Of a stretch of DNA of 64,000 nucleotides, positions 42,000 through 50,797 are shown one piece after another (positions within the stretch are counted from its first letter, which is position 1; every line of letters starts with the position of its first letter). The notes below the pieces were generated by a model. It was not told the origin of the DNA, did no database searches, and saw only the letters and a program-made list of their open reading frames with translations. Origin of the DNA: Methylocystis sp. MJC1 (GTDB taxonomy: Bacteria > Pseudomonadota > Alphaproteobacteria > Rhizobiales > Beijerinckiaceae). A program made the position numbers and the translations under genes. The stretch is from contig NZ_CP107558.1 of assembly GCF_026427715.1 (NCBI RefSeq), forward strand, positions 2,331,001 to 2,395,000, given 5' to 3'.

Positions 42000-43393
42000 T
42001 GGCTGATTTCTCCGCGCTCTCCCTCGAACCTCTTCAATTTCAAGCGGTAGGTCTTGTAGTCCACTCCCAGCAGCCGTGCGGCTTCTGCCTTGTTGCCGTT
42101 TGCTCGATTGAGAGCGTCGAGCACGGCGTCGCGTTCGACTGCCCGCACCTGGCAGCGCATTTGATCACGCAAAGGCGTGGCGGCAGACGCCATCTGCGTT
42201 GTTTGCGAAAGAGTCGCCGGGGGCCGATAAAGACGGTCGGCGATATGAGCCGCGGAGACAACGTCTGACGAGGTGAGCGCCGCGCGCCTCATCACGTTTC
42301 GCAATTCTCTCACATTGCCGGGCCAGTCGTGGGCCTGCAACAAGTCGAGCGCCTTTGGCTCAATTTCGATTGGCGGGTGGCCGAGACATTCACGCGCCTG
42401 CCCCAGAAAGCGCCCCGCGAGGAAAGGGATATCCTCCGGGCGCGCGCGCAAAGGCGGCACCGAGACGACATATTCCGCGAGACGGTAGTAGAGGTCTTCG
42501 CGAAAGTCCCCCGACTCCGCGCGCTCCTTGAGAGCGTCGTTCGTGGCGGCTATGACGCGCACGTCCAGGCTGATCTGTTCGCTCCCGCCCACGCGATGGA
42601 TCGTGCGCGCTTCGAGCGCGCGCAGAAGAGCCTTTTGTCCTGCGGTCGAGAGATTGCCTATCTCGTCGAGGAAGATCGTGCCTCCCTTTGCTGCAGCCTC
42701 GAAACAACCGTGATGCCGTGCGGCGGCGCCCGTGAACGCCCCCTTTTCATGGCCGAAAAATTCGCTGTTCATGAGGGATTCGGCAATTGCGCCGCAGTCG
42801 ACCACGACGAAAGGCTTGGCGACGCGACCGCTATGCCGATGTAGGCTCTGTGCGACAATCTCTTTGCCGCTCCCCGTTTCGCCTTGAACAACAACCGAAT
42901 AGTCGGAGCGGGCGACGGCTTCGATCTCATCTGCAAGCTTTTGGATGGCAGAACTGCTACCCATGAGGCCGAAAACATCGGCGCGTAAATTCTCGGTGTT
43001 CTGCTTGTGAAACGCCATCCGGCGAGCGACCGCGCGCTTCACGGCATCCACGAATTGATCGTTCCGAAAAGGCTTAGTGAGATATTCGAATGCGCCCTCT
43101 TTCATCGCGTTGATCGCGCCCGCGATCGTGCCGTAAGCCGTGGCGATGACGATGGGAAGGCGCCGATCGCGTTGCAACAGCCGCCGCAAAACCTCCTCGC
43201 CGCCCATCCCGGACATGCGCATATCGAGAACGACGGCGTCGGGCGGATGGCGCGACGCCAATTCGAGACCGGGCTCGCCAGCTTGTGCTTCCAACACGTC
43301 GAAACCGGCATCCACTAATATGTTTCGCATCGCCCATCGCATGTCATGATCATCGTCGATCAGCAGGATCGAGCTTCGATTGCGCGTCAACAT
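41996..43393 (-). CDS. NtrC-family sigma-54-dependent response regulator
   Basis: 465 aa: receiver (Asp in VVLDMRMSG, about residue 54), AAA+ activator domain with Walker [10 protein letters not shown] near 170 and the sigma-54 contact loop GAFTGA near 217, and a C-terminal Fis-type HTH ([23 protein letters not shown]). It should activate the sigma-54 promoters at 39034 (gvpA) and 43712. The ATG at 43393 is preferred; a TTG at 43405 is possible. Confidence 0.93.
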   Translation of the reverse strand: MLTRNRSSILLIDDDHDMRWAMRNILVDAGFDVLEAQAGEPGLELASRHPPDAVVLDMRMSGMGGEEVLRRLLQRDRRLPIVIATAYGTIAGAINAMKEGAFEYLTKPFRNDQFVDAVKRAVARRMAFHKQNTENLRADVFGLMGSSSAIQKLADEIEAVARSDYSVVVQGETGSGKEIVAQSLHRHSGRVAKPFVVVDCGAIAESLMNSEFFGHEKGAFTGAAARHHGCFEAAAKGGTIFLDEIGNLSTAGQKALLRALEARTIHRVGGSEQISLDVRVIAATNDALKERAESGDFREDLYYRLAEYVVSVPPLRARPEDIPFLAGRFLGQARECLGHPPIEIEPKALDLLQAHDWPGNVRELRNVMRRAALTSSDVVSAAHIADRLYRPPATLSQTTQMASAATPLRDQMRCQVRAVERDAVLDALNRANGNKAEAARLLGVDYKTYRLKLKRFEGERGEISQ

Positions 43394-43711
43394 GATTTGA
43401 GCCAATCATTTATTGATCTGGCTGGATGCGAATGCGCCCGCCAGCGCGTTCAATGTTTGAGCAAGGATAAGCTTAGACGAGCGCCGCGCCATGCTCCTTG
43501 ACTAGCGTCAAGCTTTCAAGACTTTCCTCAGCCGGCGGCGAAGAAAAGTAAACACGTCATTAGCATTCGAACGAATTGTAACGATTGCGCTTGATGTGTA
43601 CATTTACCCGCGATCGTATTTTGCTTTGGCCGACGGCCCCATACCTGACGATTCACTATCCCGGCGCGTGCGCTCGGCGTCACTAGGCCTCTAAAAGCAA
43701 ATAGCAATCGG
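43394..43711. other. Intergenic control region between the activator and the 63-aa gene
   Basis: About 320 bases without a gene, rich in A+T for this genome. It should contain the activator's own promoter and enhancer sites for the divergent sigma-54 promoter; a short palindrome ATTCGAACGAAT lies near 43565. No further motif is convincing. Confidence 0.5.
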
Positions 43712-43728
43712 CTGGCAAGATTGTTGCG
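43712..43728 (+). promoter_or_regulatory. Sigma-54 promoter of the 63-aa ORF
   Basis: CTGGCAAGATTGTTGCG: TGG (-24) and TTGC (-12) with exactly 10 bases between GG and GC. It is 68 bases upstream of the ATG at 43796, and in the intergenic region divergent from the NtrC-type activator. Confidence 0.75.
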
Positions 43729-43795
43729 TGGCGCGGTCGCGCAGCAGCTTCGTGCACAATTTGCGACAAAAGCGGCAAACGCAAAGGGAGGACAT

Positions 43796-43987
43796 ATGGC
43801 GGACGAGAAGGTCACGGTAGAGCAACTGCCAAACGGCAAATGGGCGTGTTTTCTCCATCTGGCCGGCCACGACGAGCCCATCAATCTGGGTCGGGAATTC
43901 AAGAACGACGAACAGGCCGAAAACTGGCTGAATGTTTCCGAGTCCGTCACGGCCATCGAGATGATGGTCCGGAAACACAAGAAATAG
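43796..43987 (+). CDS. Small conserved-looking protein under a sigma-54 promoter
   Basis: 63 aa beginning MADEKVTVEQLPNGKWAC. Alternating hydrophobic pattern and KWACFLHLAGHDEPINLG suggest a small beta-sheet fold; the C-terminus is helical and basic. Excellent ribosome site AAAGGGAGG. No family recognised. A good sigma-54 promoter lies upstream, so it is probably in the same regulon as the gas vesicles. Confidence 0.7.
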   Translation: MADEKVTVEQLPNGKWACFLHLAGHDEPINLGREFKNDEQAENWLNVSESVTAIEMMVRKHKK

Positions 43988-44176
43988 CTGCTTCGTACGC
44001 CCCGCGCCGGCATCCGGCCCGGGGCGTCTCTTATGTTCGATTTCACGCAGTTCTTGAGACGGGCGTTCCTCGCTCGTCGCGGCGCGACCTGGGCATTGTC
44101 TTTATCCTGTTATATCCGCGTGGCTTTTCCCCCTCTGGATGGAGGAACGTTCACAATTTTCGTGATGAGGGGAAAC

Positions 44177-46225
44177 ATGCATTTCCGTAAATTCAAGAAC
44201 CGGCTGAAAGAACAGTCGGTCGTAACGGCCGCCATCCTGTCTCTGGTCTGCTGCCAAACGGCCTCCGCCGAGGTCGCTCCGGGCGGCGCGCGGTCCAATG
44301 ACAATCTCACAAAGAGCCCGATCAAGCACGTCGTCGTCATCATCGGTGAAAACCGCACCTTCGATCACGTCTTCGCGACTTATGTTCCCAAAGCCGGCCA
44401 GGCGATCGACAATCTGCTGAGCAAGGGCATCGTCACGATCGACGGAGCGCCCGGCCCACATTACAGCCTGTCGACGCAGTATCGCGCGACCGACACGACC
44501 CAATATTCGATCGCGCCCGCCAAGCTCGGCCCCTATGATCAGACAACGCATCAAATGCAGCCGGCCGGCACGTCCTACGCCTTCAAGGCCCCTTACGGGA
44601 AAGCTGACGGCGGTTGGCAGCAGGCGGCCTGGGACGGCCCCGGCCCGCTGAATTCGACCGATTATCGCCTCCCCGATCTTGCCAAGATCGAATACGCCCT
44701 GCCGGCCGAATATCTGAATCTCATGTACACCGGCGCCACCGGCGTCGATCCCGGTTCGCCGGACATTCGCATCAAGGACAATGCGAATCTGCCGAACGGC
44801 GCCTATCCGCTCGTCGACAAGAACGGAAAGAGCCTTTACGACACCTTCGCCGGCAGCCCTGTCCATCGCTTCTTCCAGATGTGGCAGCAGTTCGATTGCG
44901 ACCAGAGCCACATTTCAGCCAATGCGCCTGTGGGCTGCCTGAACGATCTATTCTCCTGGGTCGAGCAGTCTGTCGCCGCGGGATCGAACGGCAAGCCGCC
45001 GAAGACGCTGAAGGAAGGCGACATCGCCATGGGCTTCTACAACGTCGCGAAAGGCGACGCGCCCTACTTCACGTCGCTGGCGCGCAAATTTGTGCTCGCC
45101 GACAACTACCACCAGCCGGTCATGGGCGGCACCTACGCCAACTTCATGATGCTGGGCTACGCCGACGCGCTTTATTACGCGGACGCCAATGGCGATCCGG
45201 CGACGCCGCCGGCCAATGTGATCGAAAACCCCAATCCCTGGGCGGATCAGACGCTCGCGGGCGCCGATAACTGGTATACCAACGACGGCTACTCGGGCGG
45301 CAGCTATGTCAGCTGCGCCGACACGACGCAGCCCGGCGTGAAGCCGATCACGGATTATCTCAACGCGATCAAGGTCAAGCCGAACTGCGACAAGGGCGTC
45401 TATTACCTCGTCAACAACTTCGCCCCCGCCTATACGGGCTTCGGCGAATATAACCCGCCGGCGCCGCTCGCGGCCTTCACCCTGCCGCCGGTCCGCAAGC
45501 AGCGCCACATCGGCGATGCGCTGACGGCCAAGGGCGTCTCCTGGGCCTATTTCGGCGAACGCTGGAACGACTTCAAGGTCGCCCCGTCCGGCGCCTGGGC
45601 CGCCTATCCGGACCCCAAGCTCGCCGCCGCTTATCTCTACTGCAACATCTGCAACCCGTTCCTCTACTCGGCCTCGACGATGTCCGACGCCAAGGCGCGG
45701 ACGGAGCATAACTACGACATCACCGACTTCTACGACGCGATCGAGGACGGCCAGATTCCCGCGGTGTCCTATGTGAAGGCGAGCCTCTTCACGGATGGTC
45801 ATCCGGCCTCGTCCAAGCTCAACCTGTTCGAGGGCTTCACTCAGAAGATCATCCAGAAGATTCAGGCCAACGAGGAGCTTTGGGATAACACCGCCATCCT
45901 CATCACCTTCGACGAAGGCGGCGGCTACTATGACTCCGGCTTTGTGCAGCCCGTCGACTTCTTCGGCGACGGCACGCGCATTCCCTTGCTCGTCGTTTCG
46001 AAATATTCGCAGGGCGGCCAGGTCTCCCATGAATATGGCGACCACGCCTCCATCGTGAAGTTCATCGAGCGCAACTGGAGCTTGCCGACCCTGTCATCGC
46101 GTTCGCGCGATAATCTGCCCAATCCGGTTCAGGCGGCGAGCAGCTATGCTCCCTCCAATATGCCGGCGATCGGCGATCTGTGGAGCATGTTCAGATTCGG
46201 TCGGTCGGAACGCTCCGACGATTGA
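44177..46225 (+). CDS. Phospholipase C / acid phosphatase-type phosphoesterase
   Basis: 682-aa exported phosphoesterase. A signal peptide (cleavage after CQTASA) precedes the family signature HVVVIIGENRTFDHVFATY, with the catalytic Thr/metal-binding region, then FDEGGGYYDSGFVQPVDFFGDGTRIPLLVVS with metal-binding residues near the end and EYGDHASIVKFIERNW. Members cleave phosphodiesters or monoesters of lipids. The ATG at 44177 (GAGGGG upstream) is preferred; 44165 is possible. Confidence 0.88.
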   Translation: MHFRKFKNRLKEQSVVTAAILSLVCCQTASAEVAPGGARSNDNLTKSPIKHVVVIIGENRTFDHVFATYVPKAGQAIDNLLSKGIVTIDGAPGPHYSLSTQYRATDTTQYSIAPAKLGPYDQTTHQMQPAGTSYAFKAPYGKADGGWQQAAWDGPGPLNSTDYRLPDLAKIEYALPAEYLNLMYTGATGVDPGSPDIRIKDNANLPNGAYPLVDKNGKSLYDTFAGSPVHRFFQMWQQFDCDQSHISANAPVGCLNDLFSWVEQSVAAGSNGKPPKTLKEGDIAMGFYNVAKGDAPYFTSLARKFVLADNYHQPVMGGTYANFMMLGYADALYYADANGDPATPPANVIENPNPWADQTLAGADNWYTNDGYSGGSYVSCADTTQPGVKPITDYLNAIKVKPNCDKGVYYLVNNFAPAYTGFGEYNPPAPLAAFTLPPVRKQRHIGDALTAKGVSWAYFGERWNDFKVAPSGAWAAYPDPKLAAAYLYCNICNPFLYSASTMSDAKARTEHNYDITDFYDAIEDGQIPAVSYVKASLFTDGHPASSKLNLFEGFTQKIIQKIQANEELWDNTAILITFDEGGGYYDSGFVQPVDFFGDGTRIPLLVVSKYSQGGQVSHEYGDHASIVKFIERNWSLPTLSSRSRDNLPNPVQAASSYAPSNMPAIGDLWSMFRFGRSERSDD

Positions 46226-46403
46226 TAGGGACAGATGACTTGAAAACGAGCGCGGCGGCTTTGAATGGAGCCGCCGCGACGGCGTCGTGTTGACGCCCCT
46301 CGTGCTTCGAGACGCCTGCTGCGCAGGCTTCTCAGCATGAGAAGCTTCTGCATCTGCGTGAACACTTATACCCTTTCCGTTTGAACAGCTCGCTTGGGGC
46401 TTT

Positions 46404-46509
46404 TGTCATTCCCGGCGGGCTGAAAGCCCGACCGGGAATCCAGAGCCACAAGAACGCTGGTTTTGCTCTGGATTCCCGATCGTTCGCTTTGCGAGCGTCG
46501 GCAATGACA
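46404..46509. repeat. ~104-bp palindromic element, copy 1
   Basis: TGTCATTCCCGGCGGGCTG ... AATGACA. Long inverted repeat with CGGGAATCCAGAGC and its mirror in the centre; each arm also folds on itself. The left arm is of the GGGCTG type, the right arm of the CTCGC type. The remainder of the 307-base gap 46226-46532 shows nothing else. Confidence 0.8.
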
Positions 46510-46532
46510 CCAAACCAATCAAAGCTCAGCCC

Positions 46533-48086
46533 TTGAAGATCACCCTCTCAAAAACCGTCGCCGCCGCTATGGCGGCTTTCGCCAATGGCGACGTCGCCTC
46601 GACCGAACAATTATGCAAGGCGGAGCTCGACAGGAATCCCAAAAGCGGGCGCGCATGGGCGCTGCTCGCCGAAACTGCGTGGCTGCGAAATCGCCCGGAT
46701 GCGGCGCGCATATGTGCGGATCGCGCGGCCACGCATTCACCCGACGACGCCTTGTGCCAAATCACCCGCGCCAAGATCATGCACCTTCGCGGCGAGGCGG
46801 CCGAGGCGCTGAACGCCGCGCAAAGCGCCGCGCCGCTCGCCACTTCTCCCGTGGCGCAGGATAGTCTCGCGGCGGTCTTCGGCTTGCTCGGACGCCATGC
46901 GCAAGCGTTGGAATTATCGCGATGCGCAGTCGCGGCCCGCCCCGACGAGGCGCAATTTCTGTTCAACCTCGCCGCAACCGAGCGCATGCTCGGCGCGCTC
47001 GATGCGGCGGAAGCGCATTGCGATGCGGCCATTGCGCGACGGCCCAATTTTGCCCTCGCCTATTACTTGCGCTCCGATCTTCGCTGTCAAACGACGACGC
47101 GCAATCACATCGAAGAGATTCGCGATCGACTGCGACAAGGCGTCACGAATGCGCTTGACGAGGCAACGCTGCGCTACGCCCTCGCCAAGGAATTTGAGGA
47201 TTTGCAGGAAGACGCGCGCGCCTTCGCCGAAGTCGCCGCAGCCGCGCGTCTGTGGCGAGATAACATGCGCTATGACGCGAAAGCCGAGCTGACCTTCGTC
47301 TATCGCCTCATCGAGACGCAAAACACGACGCGGCTTGCGTCTCTTCCCAAAAGCAGGCTCGACGCCTCGCCCATATTCGTCTGCGGCCTGCCACGCAGCG
47401 GCACCACGCTCGCGGAGCGCATTCTCGCAAGCCACAGCGCCATCGAGTCGATTGGCGAAACGAATTATTTCGCCGTCGAGTCGACGCGCGCCGCTCGCGG
47501 CTCCCGCGCCGATTTCGGCGCGCTGGGCGCGGCCTATCTCGCCGCGATCGAAAGCGTCTGCGCGCCGACGAAGAATCGGATTCTCGACAAGACGCTCGAG
47601 AACTATCTTTACTGCGGGCTCATTCACGCCGCCCTGCCCCGCGCAAAAATTATCCTTATCGAGCGCGATCCCATGGATATGGCTTGGTCGCTGTATAAGG
47701 CGCACTTCAATGGCAAGTTCCTGTTCTCTTACGATCTCCAGGAGCTGGCCGATTATTGCGTCGCCTACCGTCGGCTGGCCGAGCATTGGCGCAAGACCCT
47801 GCCTTCGGCATGCGTCCTGACGGTCCGCTACGAAGACATTGTGGCGGACATCGCCACACAAAGCCGCCGAATGATCGAATTCCTGGGCCTACCGTGGGAA
47901 GACGGCGTCCTGCGGTTCCACGAGAGCCGCGCCCCCTCCGCGACAGCCAGCGCCGTTCAAATACGGCGTCCGCTCTACGACACATCTGTCGGCAAATGGC
48001 GACGACACGCGCAGGCGTTGGAGCCGTTCCGCGACCGGCTGAAGCAACTCGCTCCCGATCTCGTAACGGATATGACATCCGTTTGA
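46533..48086 (+). CDS. TPR-sulfotransferase
   Basis: 517 aa. Tetratricopeptide repeats fill about residues 1-240 (e.g. GRAWALLAETAWLRNRPDAA, ALSRCAVAARPDEAQFLFNLA). A sulfotransferase domain follows with the PAPS 5'-phosphosulfate loop GLPRSGTTLAERIL near residue 285 and the 3'-phosphate region (ERDPMDMAWSLYK). It transfers sulfate to an unknown, possibly glycan or lipid, substrate. The start is a TTG with no good site; a downstream ATG (MAAFANGD) is possible. Confidence 0.85.
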   Translation: MKITLSKTVAAAMAAFANGDVASTEQLCKAELDRNPKSGRAWALLAETAWLRNRPDAARICADRAATHSPDDALCQITRAKIMHLRGEAAEALNAAQSAAPLATSPVAQDSLAAVFGLLGRHAQALELSRCAVAARPDEAQFLFNLAATERMLGALDAAEAHCDAAIARRPNFALAYYLRSDLRCQTTTRNHIEEIRDRLRQGVTNALDEATLRYALAKEFEDLQEDARAFAEVAAAARLWRDNMRYDAKAELTFVYRLIETQNTTRLASLPKSRLDASPIFVCGLPRSGTTLAERILASHSAIESIGETNYFAVESTRAARGSRADFGALGAAYLAAIESVCAPTKNRILDKTLENYLYCGLIHAALPRAKIILIERDPMDMAWSLYKAHFNGKFLFSYDLQELADYCVAYRRLAEHWRKTLPSACVLTVRYEDIVADIATQSRRMIEFLGLPWEDGVLRFHESRAPSATASAVQIRRPLYDTSVGKWRRHAQALEPFRDRLKQLAPDLVTDMTSV

Positions 48087-48095
48087 TTGGTTCAC

Positions 48096-48201
48096 TGTCA
48101 TTCCCGACGCTCGCAACGCAAGTGATCGGGAATCCAGAGCAAAACCAGCGTATTTGTGGCTCTGGATCCCCGGTCGGGCCTTCGGCCCGCCGGGGATGAC
48201 A
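48096..48201. repeat. ~104-bp palindromic element, copy 2
   Basis: Same family as 46404-46509 but in the opposite orientation: CTCGC-type arm left and GGGCC-type arm right. It lies 9 bases after the sulfotransferase stop, between convergent genes. Confidence 0.8.
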
Positions 48202-48221
48202 AGCCCCGCTTGGCGCGCCGC

Positions 48222-48767
48222 TCAGTCCTCTCCCGCTTTGAAGCTTCTCGGGAGTCTAACCGGCGGAGGCGGCGGCAAAGGCGCGTTGACCTGCGCAGCG
48301 ACCGGGGCCGCCAGCGTCCCCGCCCCGCCGCGCGCGTTGTAGTTCAGCGTCAGCCGATAGGACGATCCCTCGCCCTGCAAAACGACGCTTTGATGGTTGA
48401 TGGACAAGACCGTCAATCCGCCAACCGCCGCGCCCTCGCCCACCCATAGGCCGACGTCGGCGGCGCCTTGGGAGATAAACGCCTTGCCGCGCCCGCCTTG
48501 CTTGACGATCGCCCTCAAGGACAGTCCCAGCCTGGAAGGGGGCTCCGCAAGCGCCTCGGCGGGCGGCGTCGGCGCGCCCGCCGCGTCGTTCTCGCTGAAG
48601 GGCTGGCCGCCGCCTTCGAGGATGCGAGGATCGGCGCATGCCGGTCCATACGCACCCATCGCCAACGCCAATACGCAAGCGAAGGCGCGCGGGATCAAAG
48701 TCGGCCTCGGCAGTTGGCGGGCGCCAATTCGGCGTGGATTCTTGGAACTCATGCCTTTGGAAATCAC
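48222..48767 (-). CDS. Exported GspC-like protein
   Basis: 181 aa with a signal or membrane segment (AFACVLALAMGAYGPACA). The middle (LSLRAIVKQGGRGKAFISQGAADVGLWVGEG...VVLQGEGSSYRLTL) follows the homology region of GspC, the type II secretion inner-membrane clamp. The C-terminus is Pro-rich. No other gsp gene is nearby. Assignment rests on pattern only. Confidence 0.6.
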   Translation of the reverse strand: MISKGMSSKNPRRIGARQLPRPTLIPRAFACVLALAMGAYGPACADPRILEGGGQPFSENDAAGAPTPPAEALAEPPSRLGLSLRAIVKQGGRGKAFISQGAADVGLWVGEGAAVGGLTVLSINHQSVVLQGEGSSYRLTLNYNARGGAGTLAAPVAAQVNAPLPPPPPVRLPRSFKAGED

Positions 48768-48932
48768 GGTGCGCTGGCGACCAGATCATAACGCATAAAT
48801 CCGACTGGAGCACGCCTCTCTTCGCCTCGACCGGCGGCGTAAGGGACCGTCGACATGCCCCTCGGAAGTCGTCTGTTCTGGAAGAACAAGCGCGCGCGCC
48901 CCATTTCTCTCGACAGAAGCTGGGAGGCCCCC

Positions 48933-49658
48933 ATGCACTTCAGTGACGCGCAATATCTGCCGATAGCCCCGCCGGCCTTTGTCCTGCTGGCGGGCGTCGT
49001 CATTGTGCTGGTCATTCTCGTTGAGCTGCGCATTCTCCAATATGCCTATATGCAATTGGGCGTAAGCTCGGGAACGGCCGTCTTCCTGCTCTTCGCCTCG
49101 CTTGTCGGCAGCTATATCAATATCCCGGTGGCGACGCTCGGCAGCGAACCGATGGTCACGACGCGCGAAATCGTCTATTTCGGCGTTCCCTATCTCGTGC
49201 CGAGGTTCGTCGAGGAGCCGAGAGTCATTCTTGCGGTGAATGTTGGCGGCGCCGTCATTCCGACCGTGCTGTCGATCTTTCTGCTCTCGCGAAACGCCAT
49301 TTGGATCAGGGGCGTCATAGCGGCGGCCTGTGTCACGGCGATCAGCCATGCTTTCGCGGAGCCGGTGCGCGGCATCGGCATCGCGCTGCCGATATTCATC
49401 GCGCCGCTCGCGGCGACCATCATCGCGGCGATCATCTCCTGGCGCCATCTCGCGCCTCTCGCTTATGCGGGCGGGAGCCTCGGCGTTTTGGTTGGGGCCG
49501 ATCTGCTGAATCTGGACAAGCTCGAGGGCCTCGGCACGCCCGTGCTGTCGATCGGCGGCGCCGGCACATTCGACGGGATTTTCATGACCGGCGTGCTGTC
49601 GGTTCTGCTTGCGAGCCTGATCGGGGGCCGGGCGCAAAGCGCCGTTCGGGCTTCGTGA
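48933..49658 (+). CDS. DUF1614 membrane protein
   Basis: 241-aa polytopic membrane protein (seven or so hydrophobic segments). DUF1614 features: GSYINIPVATLGS, NVGGAVIPTVLSIFLL, GGAGTFDGIFMTGVLSVLLA. GGGAGG lies 6 nt before the ATG at 48933. Function unknown; possibly a transporter-like protein. Confidence 0.82.
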   Translation: MHFSDAQYLPIAPPAFVLLAGVVIVLVILVELRILQYAYMQLGVSSGTAVFLLFASLVGSYINIPVATLGSEPMVTTREIVYFGVPYLVPRFVEEPRVILAVNVGGAVIPTVLSIFLLSRNAIWIRGVIAAACVTAISHAFAEPVRGIGIALPIFIAPLAATIIAAIISWRHLAPLAYAGGSLGVLVGADLLNLDKLEGLGTPVLSIGGAGTFDGIFMTGVLSVLLASLIGGRAQSAVRAS

Positions 49659-49700
49659 TAAGAGCATGGACGATTTCTCGAAAACGAAAGCGACGCCATC

Positions 49701-50492
49701 TTGAGACTGCCCACCTATTTCGTTTCCCATGGCGGCGGCCCCTGGCCCTGGGTTCCCGAATGGCGTCGCCGGTTCGTCAATCTCGAAGCCGCTCTTGCCC
49801 GCATGCCTTCTGAAATCGGCGACCGCCCCAAGGCCGTCATCGTCGTCTCGGGCCACTGGGAAGGCCCGGAATTCGCGGTGATGTCGGCGCCCCGGCCGCC
49901 GATGGTCTATGATTATTCCGGCTTTCCTCAGGAGACTTATGAAATCGTCTATCCCGCGCCCGGCGCGCCGGAACTGGCCGCGCGCGCTGCGGGACTCATC
50001 CGCGCCGCGGGCCTGCCGGCGCGGCTCGACGAGACCCGCGGCTTCGATCACGGCGCCTTCGTGCCGCTCTATGTGATGTATCCGGCCGCGGAGATCCCGG
50101 CGATCCAGGTTTCACTCAAGACGGGCTACGATCCCGCTGAGCATCTTGCGCTCGGCCGCGCCCTGGCGCCGCTACGCGAGGACGGCGTCCTCATCATCGG
50201 CTCGGGCCTCAGCTACCACAATTTGCGTCTCTTCGGCCCCGAGGCGCGGGAGCCGTCAGAGGCCTTCGATCAATGGCTCGCCGAGGCGCTTGCGGCGGCT
50301 CCCGATGTGCGCAGACAAGCCATAGAGGACTGGGCCCAGGCCCCTTACGCCCGCATCTGCCATCCTCGTGAGGACCACCTCGCGCCGCTTTTTGTCGCGC
50401 TCGGCGCCGCCGAGGCGGAGACGGCTGTCCGCGTCTATCACGACGTGGGGTTGTTCGGCGGCGTGACGGCGTCGAGCTACCGCTTCGGTTAG
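49701..50492 (+). CDS. DODA-type extradiol ring-cleavage dioxygenase (YgiD-like)
   Basis: 263 aa of the LigB superfamily. Metal ligands are visible in FVSHGGG and the DHGAFVPLYVMYP histidine; VVSGHWEG and IGSGLSYHNLR supply the others. It opens catechol-type rings (4,5-DOPA dioxygenase activity is known in YgiD). The start is a TTG at 49701, without a strong site. Confidence 0.85.
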   Translation: MRLPTYFVSHGGGPWPWVPEWRRRFVNLEAALARMPSEIGDRPKAVIVVSGHWEGPEFAVMSAPRPPMVYDYSGFPQETYEIVYPAPGAPELAARAAGLIRAAGLPARLDETRGFDHGAFVPLYVMYPAAEIPAIQVSLKTGYDPAEHLALGRALAPLREDGVLIIGSGLSYHNLRLFGPEAREPSEAFDQWLAEALAAAPDVRRQAIEDWAQAPYARICHPREDHLAPLFVALGAAEAETAVRVYHDVGLFGGVTASSYRFG

Positions 50493-50535
50493 CGCTCAGC
50501 TTGCGCCATTCCGCCTTTGATGGCAGGAAGCCGCC

Positions 50536-50775
50536 ATGACGCGCTTCGCGATCCTCCTGAGCGCAGGCATGGCGATTGTCGCCCCTGCTCTCGCCACGGA
50601 CGCCTTCGGGCGGGCTCCTGCTATCCACGGCCCCGAGGCCGATAGCAGGCGTAAGGCGGATATTTTCTTGCCGCGCCGGGCGATCGAGCCCATGGCGGCG
50701 AAAGAGGAAAAGCCCCGCGCTGGCTGGAGCGGCTTCTACGGCGGCTTGAACGCCGGCGCCGCGAGAGATCGTTGA
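50536..50775 (+). pseudogene. Truncated Omp25-like outer-membrane protein
   Basis: 79 codons: signal peptide (cleavage after APALA), a charged linker and then WSGFYGGLNAG, the start of the Omp25/Omp31 barrel, which ends abruptly after AARDR. Full members such as that at 22121 run another 150 residues. It is a remnant left by a deletion ahead of the SGNH gene. Confidence 0.65.
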
Positions 50776-50797
50776 TCGAGCGCAAGAGGGTCGCAGC

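Noticed and set aside
43440-43480. Possible sigma-54 site upstream of the activator gene (minus strand, TGGCGGGCGCATTCGCA)
   Set aside because: GG and GC are 11 bases apart instead of 10, so it does not fit the strict spacing.
44948-46045. 365-codon minus-strand frame opposite the phosphoesterase
   Set aside because: Arg/Val/Gly-rich antisense reading; the plus strand has signal peptide and catalytic motifs.
48786-50051. 421-codon minus-strand frame opposite the DUF1614 and dioxygenase genes
   Set aside because: Spans two real genes and an intergenic region; low-complexity Arg/Asp translation.
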